The position numbers were made by a program, and so were the translations under genes. Below are positions 1 through 9,283 of a stretch of DNA of 55,220 nucleotides, one piece after another. Location of the stretch: the NCBI GenBank assembly GCA_017445905.1, contig JAFSRX010000013.1, forward strand, positions 79,815 to 135,034, read 5' to 3'. Numbering within the stretch: position 1 is the stretch's first letter; every line of letters begins with the position of its first letter. A model generated the notes under the pieces. That model had not been told where the DNA came from and searched no databases. It saw only the letters and a list, made by a program, of their open reading frames with translations. This DNA comes from Eubacterium sp. (lineage in GTDB: Bacteria; Bacillota; Clostridia; Oscillospirales; Acutalibacteraceae).

Positions 1-3000
1 CATGAGTATTCAAACGCAAGACTTGAAGCTGAGGGATATATCAATAACTACGAAAAAACAGAGGTTGAAAATGTATATCTTGAAAATCTGCAGAATAAGT
101 ATAACGCACTTGGAAGCGTTGCTGATTATTCAGCACTTATAGCAGCAATCAGACAGGCAGAAAACGCAGTAAATACTCCGGAGATATATACAGATACGAA
201 TTCGTTGAAAGAAAAGCTTACAGCAGTTAAAACAGCAGCCTTCAGCGACGGAACAGTTGAGGGAACACATCTGCTTGATAATCAGAACGTTGTTGATTCA
301 AAAACAATGGAGCTACAATTTGAATACAGTGAAACCGTAACAAAGAAATCAAATGTTGAAGTACAGTTCAGTGTATATCTTGACGGAGAACTCAAAGGAA
401 CAAATAACATATCAGCAGAGTACAACAAAACCTTGCTGCTAAACTCAGCAGATATATTTGCAAATTCACAGAACTACAGCATAGTTAAGTGGACAAACGG
501 CGGAACAACGGTATCAACAAAGGGATATCAGTATAATTTAGTACCGACCCAGAAATGCAGAATAAGCTGTTATCTTGTAAGCAAACCTGAGCAAGAAGAT
601 AATTTCTGTAAGGTTGAGCTCTTTGATATAACCAAGAGAAAGAATACAGAATTCTATGTAAACAAAACAAGCACATATGCCGAGGTAATATCCCAGGCAC
701 AGAGATTGACCTCTGACGTTTTGTATTACGCAATTGACGGCTGGAAGATAAATGATACAACTGATTTCGTTTTAACGGATGTAATAGCGAGCGACAGTCT
801 TAAAGTGTATCCGCTGTACAAACCAACAGTTGAAAACTACAGAGTTAATGTATCGGGCGGCTTTGTCAGCACAGGAGGCGCAGGCTATGCGTTTGATGCA
901 AAGGCAGCGGTAAGCTTTGAGGGTGACGGAAACTTTATATGCTGGGCAGTAAAATATGATAATGATACATATAGAGTTGCAAGCTATTCACCAACATATG
1001 ATTTCTACATTTCGGGAAATACAGAGCTTCTTGCAATAACTGAAGAAAATTATGAAAGCTATTCATCAAAGCTACAGAAGAATTCAACGAGCGATAACAC
1101 CGAAGAGGTAACGCCGAGTCTTGAAGAACTAAAAATGAAAAAGGCAATTCCGTCATTGAGAGGAAGCGCCGAGGATGAAAGCTGTGCAGAATTTAAAGGA
1201 GCATACTGGGATGCGGAAAACAGCAAGCTGATGATAATAGCCCAGGTAGCGGATAAGGCGGAATATGCATCCTGTGGAACAGTTGCGCTGTATAACGGAA
1301 GAACGGTTGTAACTCCTTCTGTATCACAAACAGAGTCAAATCAGTTTATGATTAGCTACAGACTCGGAGAAAGCTTTAAAAACAGAAAGATAAGCATTAT
1401 GGCATTTGCAAAGAAAAGCGCAGAAAACGATGAAATGATTTATTCACCGAAGGAAGAGATAACAATTCCGGCGAAGGACTCAGTCGTTTCAATAGGAAAT
1501 TCGATTTCATCAAAGGTTAAATATGACTTAAAGTCCGGAACATATGATATCATAAAAAACAATACGAATGTTTTAACTAATGTAACAGCGGATTTCTCTA
1601 TGAAAAACGGCTCATATCTTGATGTTACCTGGTATGAAAACCATACTCCGAAGGTAACGAAGATAACCGACAGCATAGGAAACGGAACACAGCTTACAGT
1701 AACCTCAACCGCGTGGGGATGGCCGAATGTTGAACAGATATTCAGAGTTTATGATAACAAGGATTATGTTCTGACAAGGGTAAATATTTGCTACGACGAC
1801 AAGAGAACTGTTGAGTCGAATTATATGTGCCCCGTATTTGTGAGCAAGGCGGGTAATTTCAAGGACGGTAAACAGCCTTGGTCGCAGTTCCTTCACGTTC
1901 CTTACGACAACGATGGATGGTCGATATTTAAGAATTATTCAATTAAAAAGAATAATTATGATACAAGCCATGAATTCAGCGCAATCTATGATAGCGGTAA
2001 TAACAGTGGACTTGTTATAGGCTCAGTTACTCACGATAACTGGAAGACGGGCGTTTATTTTGAAGGCTCCTCAAACGGCGTTAAACAGATTAAGGCGTTC
2101 GGTGGTGCTGCATCAAAAGAGGATGCCTACAGACCCGGTTATGGCTCCAACACCTACAGAGGTCCTGAAACCCACGGCTATGTTAAAGGAAGTAATGTTG
2201 AATCTCCGCTTATGTTCATCGGTGATTATTCCGACTGGAAATACGGTATTCATCAGTTTGCTTCAGCAAACACAGCGATAGTTCCTATGAGAACAGCGGG
2301 TGACCTTGGCGGTGTTCCTTTTGGATGGCAGAGCTGGGGTTCAATAGCTGATTATCTGACATATGAGAATGTTATGGGCAATATTAAGGCGATGAAGGAT
2401 AATTTCCAGTCTGTATGGGAAACCGATGAAAACGGAAATCCCGACGGAACTCCGATAGTTATGAATCTTGATTCGTGGGCAAATGAAATAAAGCTTGATA
2501 ATGGGAATGATGACCCTTGGGATGATAACGATAATGCACTGAGAGCATTTGTCGCTCAGTGCAAGGCAAACGGTCAGATACCCGGAATATATCACACTCC
2601 GTTTACGAACTGGTGCAGCTATGAACAGCTCACAACTGAAGGTGAAGAATGGTGGACGCATCCCGACAGAGTCCTTAAAAAAGACGGCGAATTCGTTAAT
2701 CCGATTGATGGCGGTTATCCGCTTGATCCAACTAATCCCGATGTTATTCAGGATAATATCAACAGAATTAATTATTTCAAATCGCTCGGATTTAAGTATG
2801 TTAAACTCGATTTCCTGAGCCACGGACTTTGTGAAGGCGATTACTATAACAGTAATATAACAACGGGTATGCAGGCGTTTAACTACGGTATGCAGGCGAT
2901 TATTGACGCTGCAGGGGATGATATGTTTATCAACTATTCAATAGCACCTCTCTTCCCATATCAGTATGCAAACGGAAGAAGAATGGGCTGCGACTGCTGG

Positions 3001-3606
3001 TATTCATCAAGTGACGTTGAATATATTCTTAATCAGATAACCTACGGTTTCTGGGAGGGAGATGTTTATCAGTATCCCGATCCCGACCACACTGTCCTAT
3101 ATGCGAGAAGAAATGGCAACGGTAACGATTATTCATCAGAAAACGAAGCCAAAATGATGGTAACTGCAAACGCCATAGCCGGGGCAAATATGCTGCTTGG
3201 TGATTCCTTCTTTAACTATGATTACTATAAAGACGGAAACAAAGTATATTCATACACAGATGCTCAAAACGCAATCCAACGCGCAAATAAATATGCTCTC
3301 AACCGCCAGATTATCGCTCTTGCAAAGAAGGGCAAAACCTTTGAGCCTGTTATGGATGATATCTATCCCTATCACGCAAAAGTTTTCAGAATGGAAGACG
3401 ATAACGGTGATATCTATTATGCAATATTCCGATTTAACGGTGACAGCGAATGGTATTTCAGAGTAAATCTTCCAACAGAGTATAATTATGTCGGAACTGA
3501 GCTCTGGAGCGGCACTCAACTAAGAAACGGCGATTCAATCTGGGCATGGGTTGATATAGAAGTTCCGAATAATGATGCAGTAATTTATAAATTTTCTCGA
3601 GTTTAG
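1..3606 (+). CDS. Secreted clan GH-D glycosidase (alpha-galactosidase-like), 5' end outside window
   Basis: The frame is open from base 1 to the TAG at 3604-3606, so the gene starts upstream of the window; TTG 205 is internal. About 1201 residues are visible. Residues 1-70 resemble a FIVAR-type helical segment. Beta-rich regions follow. From about residue 765 (GVPFGWQSWGS) a TIM barrel like that of GH27/GH36 enzymes begins. In KYVKLDFLSHG, Asp937 fits the clan GH-D nucleophile, and Asp998 in RRMGCDCW is a plausible acid/base. It should release alpha-linked galactose or a similar sugar from host or dietary glycans outside the cell, but the exact family and substrate are not decided. The C-terminus ends in a beta-sandwich with no dockerin, anchor or sortase motif, so any signal peptide or binding module must be in the missing N-terminal part. 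Confidence 0.82.
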   Translation, partial: HEYSNARLEAEGYINNYEKTEVENVYLENLQNKYNALGSVADYSALIAAIRQAENAVNTPEIYTDTNSLKEKLTAVKTAAFSDGTVEGTHLLDNQNVVDSKTMELQFEYSETVTKKSNVEVQFSVYLDGELKGTNNISAEYNKTLLLNSADIFANSQNYSIVKWTNGGTTVSTKGYQYNLVPTQKCRISCYLVSKPEQEDNFCKVELFDITKRKNTEFYVNKTSTYAEVISQAQRLTSDVLYYAIDGWKINDTTDFVLTDVIASDSLKVYPLYKPTVENYRVNVSGGFVSTGGAGYAFDAKAAVSFEGDGNFICWAVKYDNDTYRVASYSPTYDFYISGNTELLAITEENYESYSSKLQKNSTSDNTEEVTPSLEELKMKKAIPSLRGSAEDESCAEFKGAYWDAENSKLMIIAQVADKAEYASCGTVALYNGRTVVTPSVSQTESNQFMISYRLGESFKNRKISIMAFAKKSAENDEMIYSPKEEITIPAKDSVVSIGNSISSKVKYDLKSGTYDIIKNNTNVLTNVTADFSMKNGSYLDVTWYENHTPKVTKITDSIGNGTQLTVTSTAWGWPNVEQIFRVYDNKDYVLTRVNICYDDKRTVESNYMCPVFVSKAGNFKDGKQPWSQFLHVPYDNDGWSIFKNYSIKKNNYDTSHEFSAIYDSGNNSGLVIGSVTHDNWKTGVYFEGSSNGVKQIKAFGGAASKEDAYRPGYGSNTYRGPETHGYVKGSNVESPLMFIGDYSDWKYGIHQFASANTAIVPMRTAGDLGGVPFGWQSWGSIADYLTYENVMGNIKAMKDNFQSVWETDENGNPDGTPIVMNLDSWANEIKLDNGNDDPWDDNDNALRAFVAQCKANGQIPGIYHTPFTNWCSYEQLTTEGEEWWTHPDRVLKKDGEFVNPIDGGYPLDPTNPDVIQDNINRINYFKSLGFKYVKLDFLSHGLCEGDYYNSNITTGMQAFNYGMQAIIDAAGDDMFINYSIAPLFPYQYANGRRMGCDCWYSSSDVEYILNQITYGFWEGDVYQYPDPDHTVLYARRNGNGNDYSSENEAKMMVTANAIAGANMLLGDSFFNYDYYKDGNKVYSYTDAQNAIQRANKYALNRQIIALAKKGKTFEPVMDDIYPYHAKVFRMEDDNGDIYYAIFRFNGDSEWYFRVNLPTEYNYVGTELWSGTQLRNGDSIWAWVDIEVPNNDAVIYKFSRV

Positions 3607-3609
3607 GGG

Positions 3610-3638
3610 TTGAAATCCGGGTTTTGATGTGATATAAT
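3610..3638 (+). promoter_or_regulatory. Sigma-A-type promoter of the 50-codon gene
   Basis: TTGAAA at 3610-3615, a 17-base spacer and TATAAT at 3633-3638. It begins three bases after the glycosidase stop and lies 31 bases before the next start codon. Confidence 0.7.
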
Positions 3639-3669
3639 TACTGATAGTTATTAATGGGAGAGATAGTGT

Positions 3670-3822
3670 ATGAACAAATTTGAGTTCAAAGACGCAGAGT
3701 GGGAAGTAACTCGCTTCTTAAATGTCCCGATCTCAACCGGTATTCTAAGTAACAAAACTGAGGAAGACCTTGGTGACTACGATGAATACGATCTTGGCGG
3801 AGGAGATGGCGGCGACTATTAA
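3670..3822 (+). CDS. Small acidic protein with Gly/Asp-rich tail, 50 aa, unknown function
   Basis: ATG at 3670 follows a good ribosome site (GGGAGAG, 7 bases away) and a consensus promoter, and a hairpin terminator lies after TAA 3820-3822. This makes it a complete one-gene unit. The protein starts MNKFEFKDAEWEVTRFL and ends in a run rich in Asp, Gly and Tyr (DLGGGDGGDY). There is no signal peptide, membrane segment or cysteine. Its form, a K/E-rich start with a hydrophobic 'WEVTRF' core and a Gly-rich acidic end, resembles the many short hypothetical proteins of gut Clostridia; this resemblance is from memory, not a search. A peptide-precursor role is possible, but no modification enzyme is adjacent. 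Confidence 0.6.
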   Translation: MNKFEFKDAEWEVTRFLNVPISTGILSNKTEEDLGDYDEYDLGGGDGGDY

Positions 3823-3852
3823 TAAGCCTTCCCGAAATAATTGAAAATGATT

Positions 3853-3890
3853 AAGCAGAGAGAATGAAAACAGTTCTCTCTGCTTTGTTG
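3853..3890 (+). terminator. Rho-independent terminator
   Basis: A perfect 10-bp stem GCAGAGAGAA (3855-3864) / TTCTCTCTGC (3874-3883), followed by TTTGTTGTGT. It ends the small-gene unit. Confidence 0.7.
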
Positions 3891-3919
3891 TGTCCAATTA
3901 GTGTTATATTATATAATAA

Positions 3920-3946
3920 TATAAGAGAAAGTTTTGCTCTCTCTTA
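3920..3946 (-). terminator. Weak terminator at the end of tmcAL
   Basis: TAAGAGA (3922-3928) pairs with TCTCTTA (3940-3946). On the minus strand the stem begins at the tmcAL stop codon and is followed by a U/A-rich tail. Confidence 0.4.
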
Positions 3947-5008
3947 ATATTTTATATAAATCTGTTTTGTTTTTTCTTCTTCGCTTTGGCGGGGGATTTT
4001 ATAACCGAGGTTATATATATCTGTGAATTTCGATTCCTGTTCGAAAAGCTTCTGAATGATTTCTCCGCTCGACTTTGCATCGCTGTATTTGGATATAACA
4101 GGAAGCTCAGCACTTTTTTTCATTTTTGAAAGCATATCTCTTCCTTTTTCATTAAACGCCAGAATACGCAAGTACTGAGGACTTTTCGGCATATCATTTG
4201 TTATTCCAAGATACGCCCTGAGAATAATTCTTCTTATTCTCGAATGGGTGTATCTTTTTGTTTTTATAAGATCATATAACTCTTCAAGGCTTCTTGCTTC
4301 TTTTACTGCGCTTATAATTCTGTTTTCAAGCCCTTCGCTGACATCGTCTATTCTGAGAAAATCATCTTCCTTCATTGTTCTGAGCTTATATAATACTGCT
4401 TTTTCACAATTCTTCATTGAAGATATTTCGTCGGAATCGAGATGCTTTCTGATTTCGCTTGATGAATATGAAGCGTCTTCACTGTCGTGACCTGCTCCTA
4501 TTCTCTGAATTGCTTTAAAGTCAAGTTTTGTCTGTGAAATATATTCAATAGCAAGAATATTGTTTGCGCCTTCAAGAATCGGGGAGTTGATAACATTTTG
4601 TCTTGCTTTAGGATATGAAAAGCCTTTTGCAAGCTCCTGTTTAATAAATTTGTCCTTTTCTTTGATAAGGCTTGCAACTCTTTTAAGTTCATCTGTATCA
4701 CTGCATTCTGCTCCGAAGGCAAGCGCGTCGCATATTCCTGTTGCTTCAAGAAGGTCAACTCCTGCTTTTGCAAAGCCCTGCGCTGAAAGCGTTGAACAGA
4801 GTGTCGGTATTTCAATAACAAGGTCCGCTCCTGCGTCTATTGCGGATTTAGCTCTTTCGAATTTATCAAAAACAGCAAATTCTCCACGCTGAACAAAGTT
4901 TCCGCTCATCGCACATATTATACCATTATTATCTTCTTTAACGCTATTAATAAGGTATTTATGACCGTTATGAAGGGGATTAAATTCGCAAATTATACCT
5001 AAATTCAT
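3944..5008 (-). CDS. tmcAL: tRNA(Met) cytidine acetate ligase
   Basis: About 354 aa. The N-terminus GIICEFNPLHNGHKYL carries the HxGH nucleotidyltransferase signature of the TmcAL/YlbM family. Known members activate acetate with ATP and acetylate the wobble cytidine of elongator tRNA-Met to ac4C. MSGNFVQRGEFAVFDKFERA, another family hallmark, follows. The frame is open for 25 hydrophobic codons upstream, but ATG 5008 was chosen because the family begins MxLGIICEFNP and AAGAGGAAA lies before it. The gene is divergent from ackA; both use acetate or acetyl groups, but the link is only suggestive. Confidence 0.9.
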   Translation of the reverse strand: MNLGIICEFNPLHNGHKYLINSVKEDNNGIICAMSGNFVQRGEFAVFDKFERAKSAIDAGADLVIEIPTLCSTLSAQGFAKAGVDLLEATGICDALAFGAECSDTDELKRVASLIKEKDKFIKQELAKGFSYPKARQNVINSPILEGANNILAIEYISQTKLDFKAIQRIGAGHDSEDASYSSSEIRKHLDSDEISSMKNCEKAVLYKLRTMKEDDFLRIDDVSEGLENRIISAVKEARSLEELYDLIKTKRYTHSRIRRIILRAYLGITNDMPKSPQYLRILAFNEKGRDMLSKMKKSAELPVISKYSDAKSSGEIIQKLFEQESKFTDIYNLGYKIPRQSEEEKTKQIYIKY

Positions 5009-5026
5009 AAATATGTTAATTTCCTC

Positions 5027-5056
5027 TTGACTTTTTATAATTATGTATATTATTAT
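5027..5056 (+). promoter_or_regulatory. Probable ackA promoter
   Basis: TTGACT (5027-5032), an 18-base spacer and TATTAT (5051-5056), within an extremely AT-rich divergent region shared with tmcAL. Confidence 0.4.
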
Positions 5057-5105
5057 ATATATAATTAAAAATATTTCAAGCATTATTATTCACGGAGGAA
5101 AAGTT

Positions 5106-6323
5106 TTGAAAGTTTTAGTTATTAACTGCGGCAGTTCATCTTTGAAATATCAGCTTATGGATATGGATAATGAATCTGTTTTATGTAAAGGTGCTATAGA
5201 AAGAATCGGTCTTGAGATTAAAGGCGGAGAAGAAAATGTAATCATTAAAAAGGGTGGAGATAAATTCACTTATGATAAAGAGCTTCCCAATCATACAGAT
5301 GCGTTCAACGAAGTAAAGTACATTTTGTCTGAAAGCGAGTATAAAGTTATTGATTCGTTTGATGAAGTTGATGCAATCGGTCACAGAGTTGTTCAGGGCG
5401 GCGATAAATATACTAAATCTGTTCTTGCAACAAAAGAGGTTGTTGAAGCAGTAAAAGAGCTTTCGCCTCTTGCTCCGCTCCATAATCCTGCTAATATCCA
5501 GGGATATGAAGCATGCCTCAATGTTGTTGGTCCTTCAGTTCCTCAGGTATTTGTTTTTGATACAGCATTTCATTCAACAATGCCTGCTAAGGCGTATATG
5601 TATGCTATTCCTTATAAGTATTATGAGAAATACGGCGTTCGCCGCTACGGTTTCCACGGAACATCTCATAAATTTGTTTCAAACAGAGTTGCAAACAGAA
5701 TCGGCAAGGATATAAGCGAACTTAAAATTATAACCTGTCATCTCGGCAACGGCTCATCTCTTGCGGCTGTTAAAAACGGTAAGGTTGTTGACACCTCAAT
5801 GGGCTTTACTCCGCTTGACGGATTTATGATGGGAACCCGTTCGGGCGCTGTTGATCCTTCTGCAGTAACATTTATTATGAAGAAGGAAAACTTAACTCCC
5901 GATGAGATGGATACAATTCTCAACAAAAAGAGTGGCGTTATGGGCGTTTCCGGTATTTCATCAGACGATAGAGATATTTGCAAAGCTCAGAACGAGGGCG
6001 ATGACAGAGCAACACTTGCTCATGAAATGCAGGCTTATGAAATTGCAAAAACAATCGGTTCATATATAACTGCTATGAATGGAGTTGATGCAATTGTATT
6101 CACAGGCGGTATCGGTGAAAACGGATTCTGGCTTCGTTCAACAATCTGCTCATATCTCGGATTTATGGGCGTTAAGATTGATGAAGAATTAAATAAAAAA
6201 ACAGTTAAGGGCGCTGAGGCAGAATTAACTAAGGAAACAGACCGAGTAAGAGTATTCATCCTTGCAACAGACGAGGAGCTTATGATTGCTCAGGATACAA
6301 AAAACGTAGTTGAAAATCTTTAA
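5106..6323 (+). CDS. ackA: Acetate kinase
   Basis: 405 aa. It catalyses acetyl phosphate + ADP to acetate + ATP, the last step of acetate fermentation, in the cytoplasm. The ASKHA-fold motifs are in order: VINCGSSSLKYQL at the N-terminus, GHRVVQGG, FDTAFHSTMP, YGFHGTSHK, HLGNGSSLAAV, MGTRSGAVDP and FTGGIGENG. The start is TTG 5106 (LKVLVINCG), preceded by GGAGG at a good distance; upstream in-frame codons would add an unlikely AT-coded leader. The usual partner pta is not adjacent. It is followed 29 bases later by the YdbC-like gene and probably cotranscribed with it. The usual His of GHRVVHGG is Gln here. Confidence 0.95.
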   Translation: MKVLVINCGSSSLKYQLMDMDNESVLCKGAIERIGLEIKGGEENVIIKKGGDKFTYDKELPNHTDAFNEVKYILSESEYKVIDSFDEVDAIGHRVVQGGDKYTKSVLATKEVVEAVKELSPLAPLHNPANIQGYEACLNVVGPSVPQVFVFDTAFHSTMPAKAYMYAIPYKYYEKYGVRRYGFHGTSHKFVSNRVANRIGKDISELKIITCHLGNGSSLAAVKNGKVVDTSMGFTPLDGFMMGTRSGAVDPSAVTFIMKKENLTPDEMDTILNKKSGVMGVSGISSDDRDICKAQNEGDDRATLAHEMQAYEIAKTIGSYITAMNGVDAIVFTGGIGENGFWLRSTICSYLGFMGVKIDEELNKKTVKGAEAELTKETDRVRVFILATDEELMIAQDTKNVVENL

Positions 6324-6352
6324 TACAAATTTAAAGCAAAGGAGGAGAGAAA

Positions 6353-6568
6353 ATGCCTGAAATTAAGTATGAAATCACAGAGCATCTCGGAGTAATTTCC
6401 GAAACAGCAAGAGGATGGACAAGAGAGGTTAATCTGATTTCATGGAATGGACGCGAGCCTAAAATCGATGTTAGAGATTGGTCTCCCGACCATAGCAAAA
6501 TGAGCAAGGGCTTAACTTTTTCTAAGGAAGAGCTCGACGAGCTTGTTAAGATTGCTGAGAAGCTCTAA
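6353..6568 (+). CDS. YdbC-family PC4-like ssDNA-binding protein
   Basis: 71 aa with a very strong ribosome site (AAAGGAGGAGAG). MPEIKYEITEHLGVISET, WTREVNLISWNG, KIDVRDW and GLTFSKEELDELVKI match the Firmicutes YdbC family, which has the PC4/p15 transcriptional-coactivator fold and binds single-stranded nucleic acid as a dimer. The physiological role in Firmicutes is unclear. It sits behind ackA and is closed by a hairpin at 6581-6619. Confidence 0.85.
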   Translation: MPEIKYEITEHLGVISETARGWTREVNLISWNGREPKIDVRDWSPDHSKMSKGLTFSKEELDELVKIAEKL

Positions 6569-6577
6569 TATTATTTA

Positions 6578-6626
6578 TAAGGGCAACGCATACCGCTTGA
6601 TAACTGGGGTGTGTTGCCCTTGAATT
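6578..6626 (+). terminator. Hairpin between ydbC-like gene and alaS
   Basis: GGGCAACGCA (6581-6590) pairs with TGTGTTGCCC (6610-6619), with one wobble pair. The T tract is weak, so it may attenuate rather than fully stop transcription. Confidence 0.5.
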
Positions 6627-6648
6627 CTGTTCACACGAGGTAACCATT

Positions 6649-9273
6649 ATGGAATGGACATCATTAAATGATTTAAGAGAAAAATATCTTTCTTTTTTCG
6701 AGAGCAAGGGACATTTACGCCTTGAGAGCTTTTCTCTTGTTCCTAATAACGATAAGAGTCTTCTTCTGATAAACTCAGGAATGGCTCCTATGAAAAAGTA
6801 TTTTACAGGTGAGGTTACTCCTCCGAGAAAAAGAGTAACAACCTGTCAGAAATGTATCAGAACTCCTGATATAGAGCAGGTAGGAAAAACTGACCGCCAC
6901 GGAACATTTTTTGAAATGCTCGGCAACTTCTCATTCGGAGATTATTTTAAGAAGGAAGCAACAGCTTGGGCTTGGGAATTCTGCACAGAGGTGCTTGATA
7001 TGCCCGTTGACAAGCTTTATGTAACTATATATGAAAACGACGACGAAGCCTTTGAAATCTGGACGAAGCAAAATGGTGTTGATCCTTCCCATATTGTTCG
7101 TTTAGGCAAGGAGGATAACTTCTGGGAGCACGGCTCAGGTCCCTGCGGTCCGTGTAGTGAGATTTATTTTGACCGTGGCGAGAAATACGGCTGCGGTTCT
7201 CCCGATTGTGCACCCGGCTGCGAATGCGACAGATTTACTGAATTCTGGAATAACGTTTTTACTCAGTTTGATAACGACGGTAATAATAACTATACTCCGC
7301 TTGAGCATCCAAATATTGATACAGGAATGGGTCTTGAAAGACTTGCATGCATAATGCAGGGCGTTGATAATATCTTCGAGGTTGATACTGTTCAGAATAT
7401 AATGAAAAAGATTTCCGATATCTCTGGAGTTAAGTATCATCAGGACAGTAAAAAAGATGTCTCGCTCAGAGTTATAACCGACCATGTTCGTTCGTCAACA
7501 TTTATGATTGGCGACGGGGTTATTCCTTCAAACAACGGCAGGGGATATGTTTTAAGAAGATTAATAAGAAGAGCTTGCCGTCACGGAAGACTTCTTGGTG
7601 TTAATGAGCCGTTCTTATATAAGGTGTGCGAAACCGTTGTTAATGAAAACAAAACTGCTTATCCCGAACTTTCTGAAAAAATTGAACTTATCAGAAAGGT
7701 TATTCTTTCAGAAGAAGAATCCTTTGGAAAAACAATTGATGCAGGTCTTGAACTACTTGATGAATATATCAGGAATACAAAGGGAACTGTTTTCAGCGGT
7801 GAGGATGCGTTCAAGCTTAATGATACATACGGCTTCCCGCTTGATTTAACCAAAGATATTCTTGAAGAAAAGGGAATGAGTGTTGATGAAGAGAAGTTCA
7901 ATGCTCTTCTTGACAATCAGAAAAAAATTGCACGTGCAGCAAGAAAAGATGCTGGCGCAGATGCATGGAAATCCTCAGCTATAAAGGTTGAAGCAGAAGC
8001 AACTGAGTTTATTGGCTACACTGATTTTGAATGCGAAGCAAAGGTCATCGCAGTTATCAACAGTGATGGCGAAGAGGTTGATATGCTCGGTGCAGGAGAA
8101 AAGGGAATAATTGTTCTTGATAAAACTCCTTTCTATGCTCTTTCTGGTGGTCAGGTCGGTGATACAGGCTGCATCTATACCAACAGCGGAAAGTTTGCAG
8201 TAAGTGATACAGTTAAGAACGCTGATTCAATCTATCTCCAGAGCGGAGAAGTTAAAGAGGGTATTATTTCGAAAAATGATACCGTTAAGGCTGAAATTGA
8301 TAAAGACAGAAGACGAGCTATTATGAGAAATCATACCGCAGCTCATCTTCTTCAGCATGAACTCAGAAATATTCTCGGAACTCATGTTGAGCAGGCAGGT
8401 CAGCTCGTTGATGAAAGCGTTGTTCGTTTTGACTTTACACATTTCAATGCTCTTACAAAAGAAGAAATTGAAGAAGTTGAAAATAGAGTAAACAGCGTTA
8501 TTATGTCCGCTATCGGTGTAACAATGAAAGAAATGCCGATTGAAGAGGCTAAAAAAATCGGCGCTATGATGCTCTTCGGTGAAAAATACGGCGATGTTGT
8601 AAGAGTTGTAACAGCGGGCGATTCAATAGAATTCTGCGGCGGTACTCATGTTGCTAACAGTGGTGAACTTGGCTTGTTTAAAATAGTTAGCGAAGCATCA
8701 GTTGCAAGCGGAGTGAGAAGAATTACCGCAGTAACAGGCACAAATGCCTATAAAATGTTTAACGACAGTGTTGAAACATTAAAAGCACTTGCAGGCAAGC
8801 TCAAGGGCGCAGAAAATGAAATCGAAACAAAGGTTGACGCTCTTATTTCTGAGAATAAAGATTTCGCTAAAAAGATAAATAATCTTGAAGCGCAGATAAC
8901 AAAACTCAAGAGTGCTGATATGTTCTCAAAACCCGAAACAGTCGGCTCCCTTGAAGTATTTACCGCTATAATTGATGGCGCAACACCCGATGCGCTCCGT
9001 TCAATGGGCGATGAGCTTAAAGCGTCAAACGATAATGCTGTTGCGATAATTGCCACATCAAACGCTTCAAAGGCAACAATTCTTGCAGTTTGCGGTAAGA
9101 ATGCAATAGCAGCAGGCGTTAAAGCAGGAGATGTTGTTCGCGAGGTTGCAAAGCTTGCAGGAGGCTCCGGTGGCGGAAGACCCGACAGTGCTATGGCGGG
9201 CGCCAAGGATGTTTCAAAACTTGATGAAGTGGTTTCAAGCACTGCTTCAATAGTTAAGAATATTTTAGAATAG
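6649..9273 (+). CDS. alaS: Alanine--tRNA ligase
   Basis: 874 aa, the normal length. The class II catalytic core is at the N-terminus (SGMAPMKKYFTGE, RTPDIEQVGKTDRHGTFFEM, SGPCGPCSE). The editing domain has the zinc site HTAAH (562-566) and CGGTH (663-667). The C-terminal DHHA1/C-Ala region ends GGSGGGRPDSAMAGAK. It charges tRNA-Ala and clears Ser/Gly mischarges. Start ATG 6649 follows ACGAGGTAA. No T-box leader fits in the 80-base upstream gap. The HIT-protein gene follows after 10 bases and the phosphoribosyltransferase gene overlaps that, so this is an alaS-hit-prt operon. Confidence 0.97.
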   Translation: MEWTSLNDLREKYLSFFESKGHLRLESFSLVPNNDKSLLLINSGMAPMKKYFTGEVTPPRKRVTTCQKCIRTPDIEQVGKTDRHGTFFEMLGNFSFGDYFKKEATAWAWEFCTEVLDMPVDKLYVTIYENDDEAFEIWTKQNGVDPSHIVRLGKEDNFWEHGSGPCGPCSEIYFDRGEKYGCGSPDCAPGCECDRFTEFWNNVFTQFDNDGNNNYTPLEHPNIDTGMGLERLACIMQGVDNIFEVDTVQNIMKKISDISGVKYHQDSKKDVSLRVITDHVRSSTFMIGDGVIPSNNGRGYVLRRLIRRACRHGRLLGVNEPFLYKVCETVVNENKTAYPELSEKIELIRKVILSEEESFGKTIDAGLELLDEYIRNTKGTVFSGEDAFKLNDTYGFPLDLTKDILEEKGMSVDEEKFNALLDNQKKIARAARKDAGADAWKSSAIKVEAEATEFIGYTDFECEAKVIAVINSDGEEVDMLGAGEKGIIVLDKTPFYALSGGQVGDTGCIYTNSGKFAVSDTVKNADSIYLQSGEVKEGIISKNDTVKAEIDKDRRRAIMRNHTAAHLLQHELRNILGTHVEQAGQLVDESVVRFDFTHFNALTKEEIEEVENRVNSVIMSAIGVTMKEMPIEEAKKIGAMMLFGEKYGDVVRVVTAGDSIEFCGGTHVANSGELGLFKIVSEASVASGVRRITAVTGTNAYKMFNDSVETLKALAGKLKGAENEIETKVDALISENKDFAKKINNLEAQITKLKSADMFSKPETVGSLEVFTAIIDGATPDALRSMGDELKASNDNAVAIIATSNASKATILAVCGKNAIAAGVKAGDVVREVAKLAGGSGGGRPDSAMAGAKDVSKLDEVVSSTASIVKNILE

Positions 9274-9283
9274 GAGAAAAAAT

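Noticed and set aside
1-204. TTG 205 as the true start of the glycosidase gene
   Set aside because: The same frame is open to base 1 with FIVAR-like protein sequence and there is no ribosome site before 205.
2341-2823. Long minus-strand ORF within the glycosidase gene
   Set aside because: It is the antisense of a well-conserved TIM-barrel region and has no ribosome site or family likeness.
5131-5405. Defect in acetate kinase because GHRVVQGG replaces GHRVVHGG
   Set aside because: The substrate Arg and all ATP-site motifs are kept, and this position varies among Firmicutes enzymes as far as I know.
6569-6648. T-box riboswitch before alaS
   Set aside because: The gap is only 80 bases and holds a simple hairpin; no AGGGTGGNACCGCG antiterminator sequence is present.
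8748-9242. Long minus-strand ORF within alaS
   Set aside because: Low-complexity Ser/Ala/Pro antisense product of the alaS 3' end.
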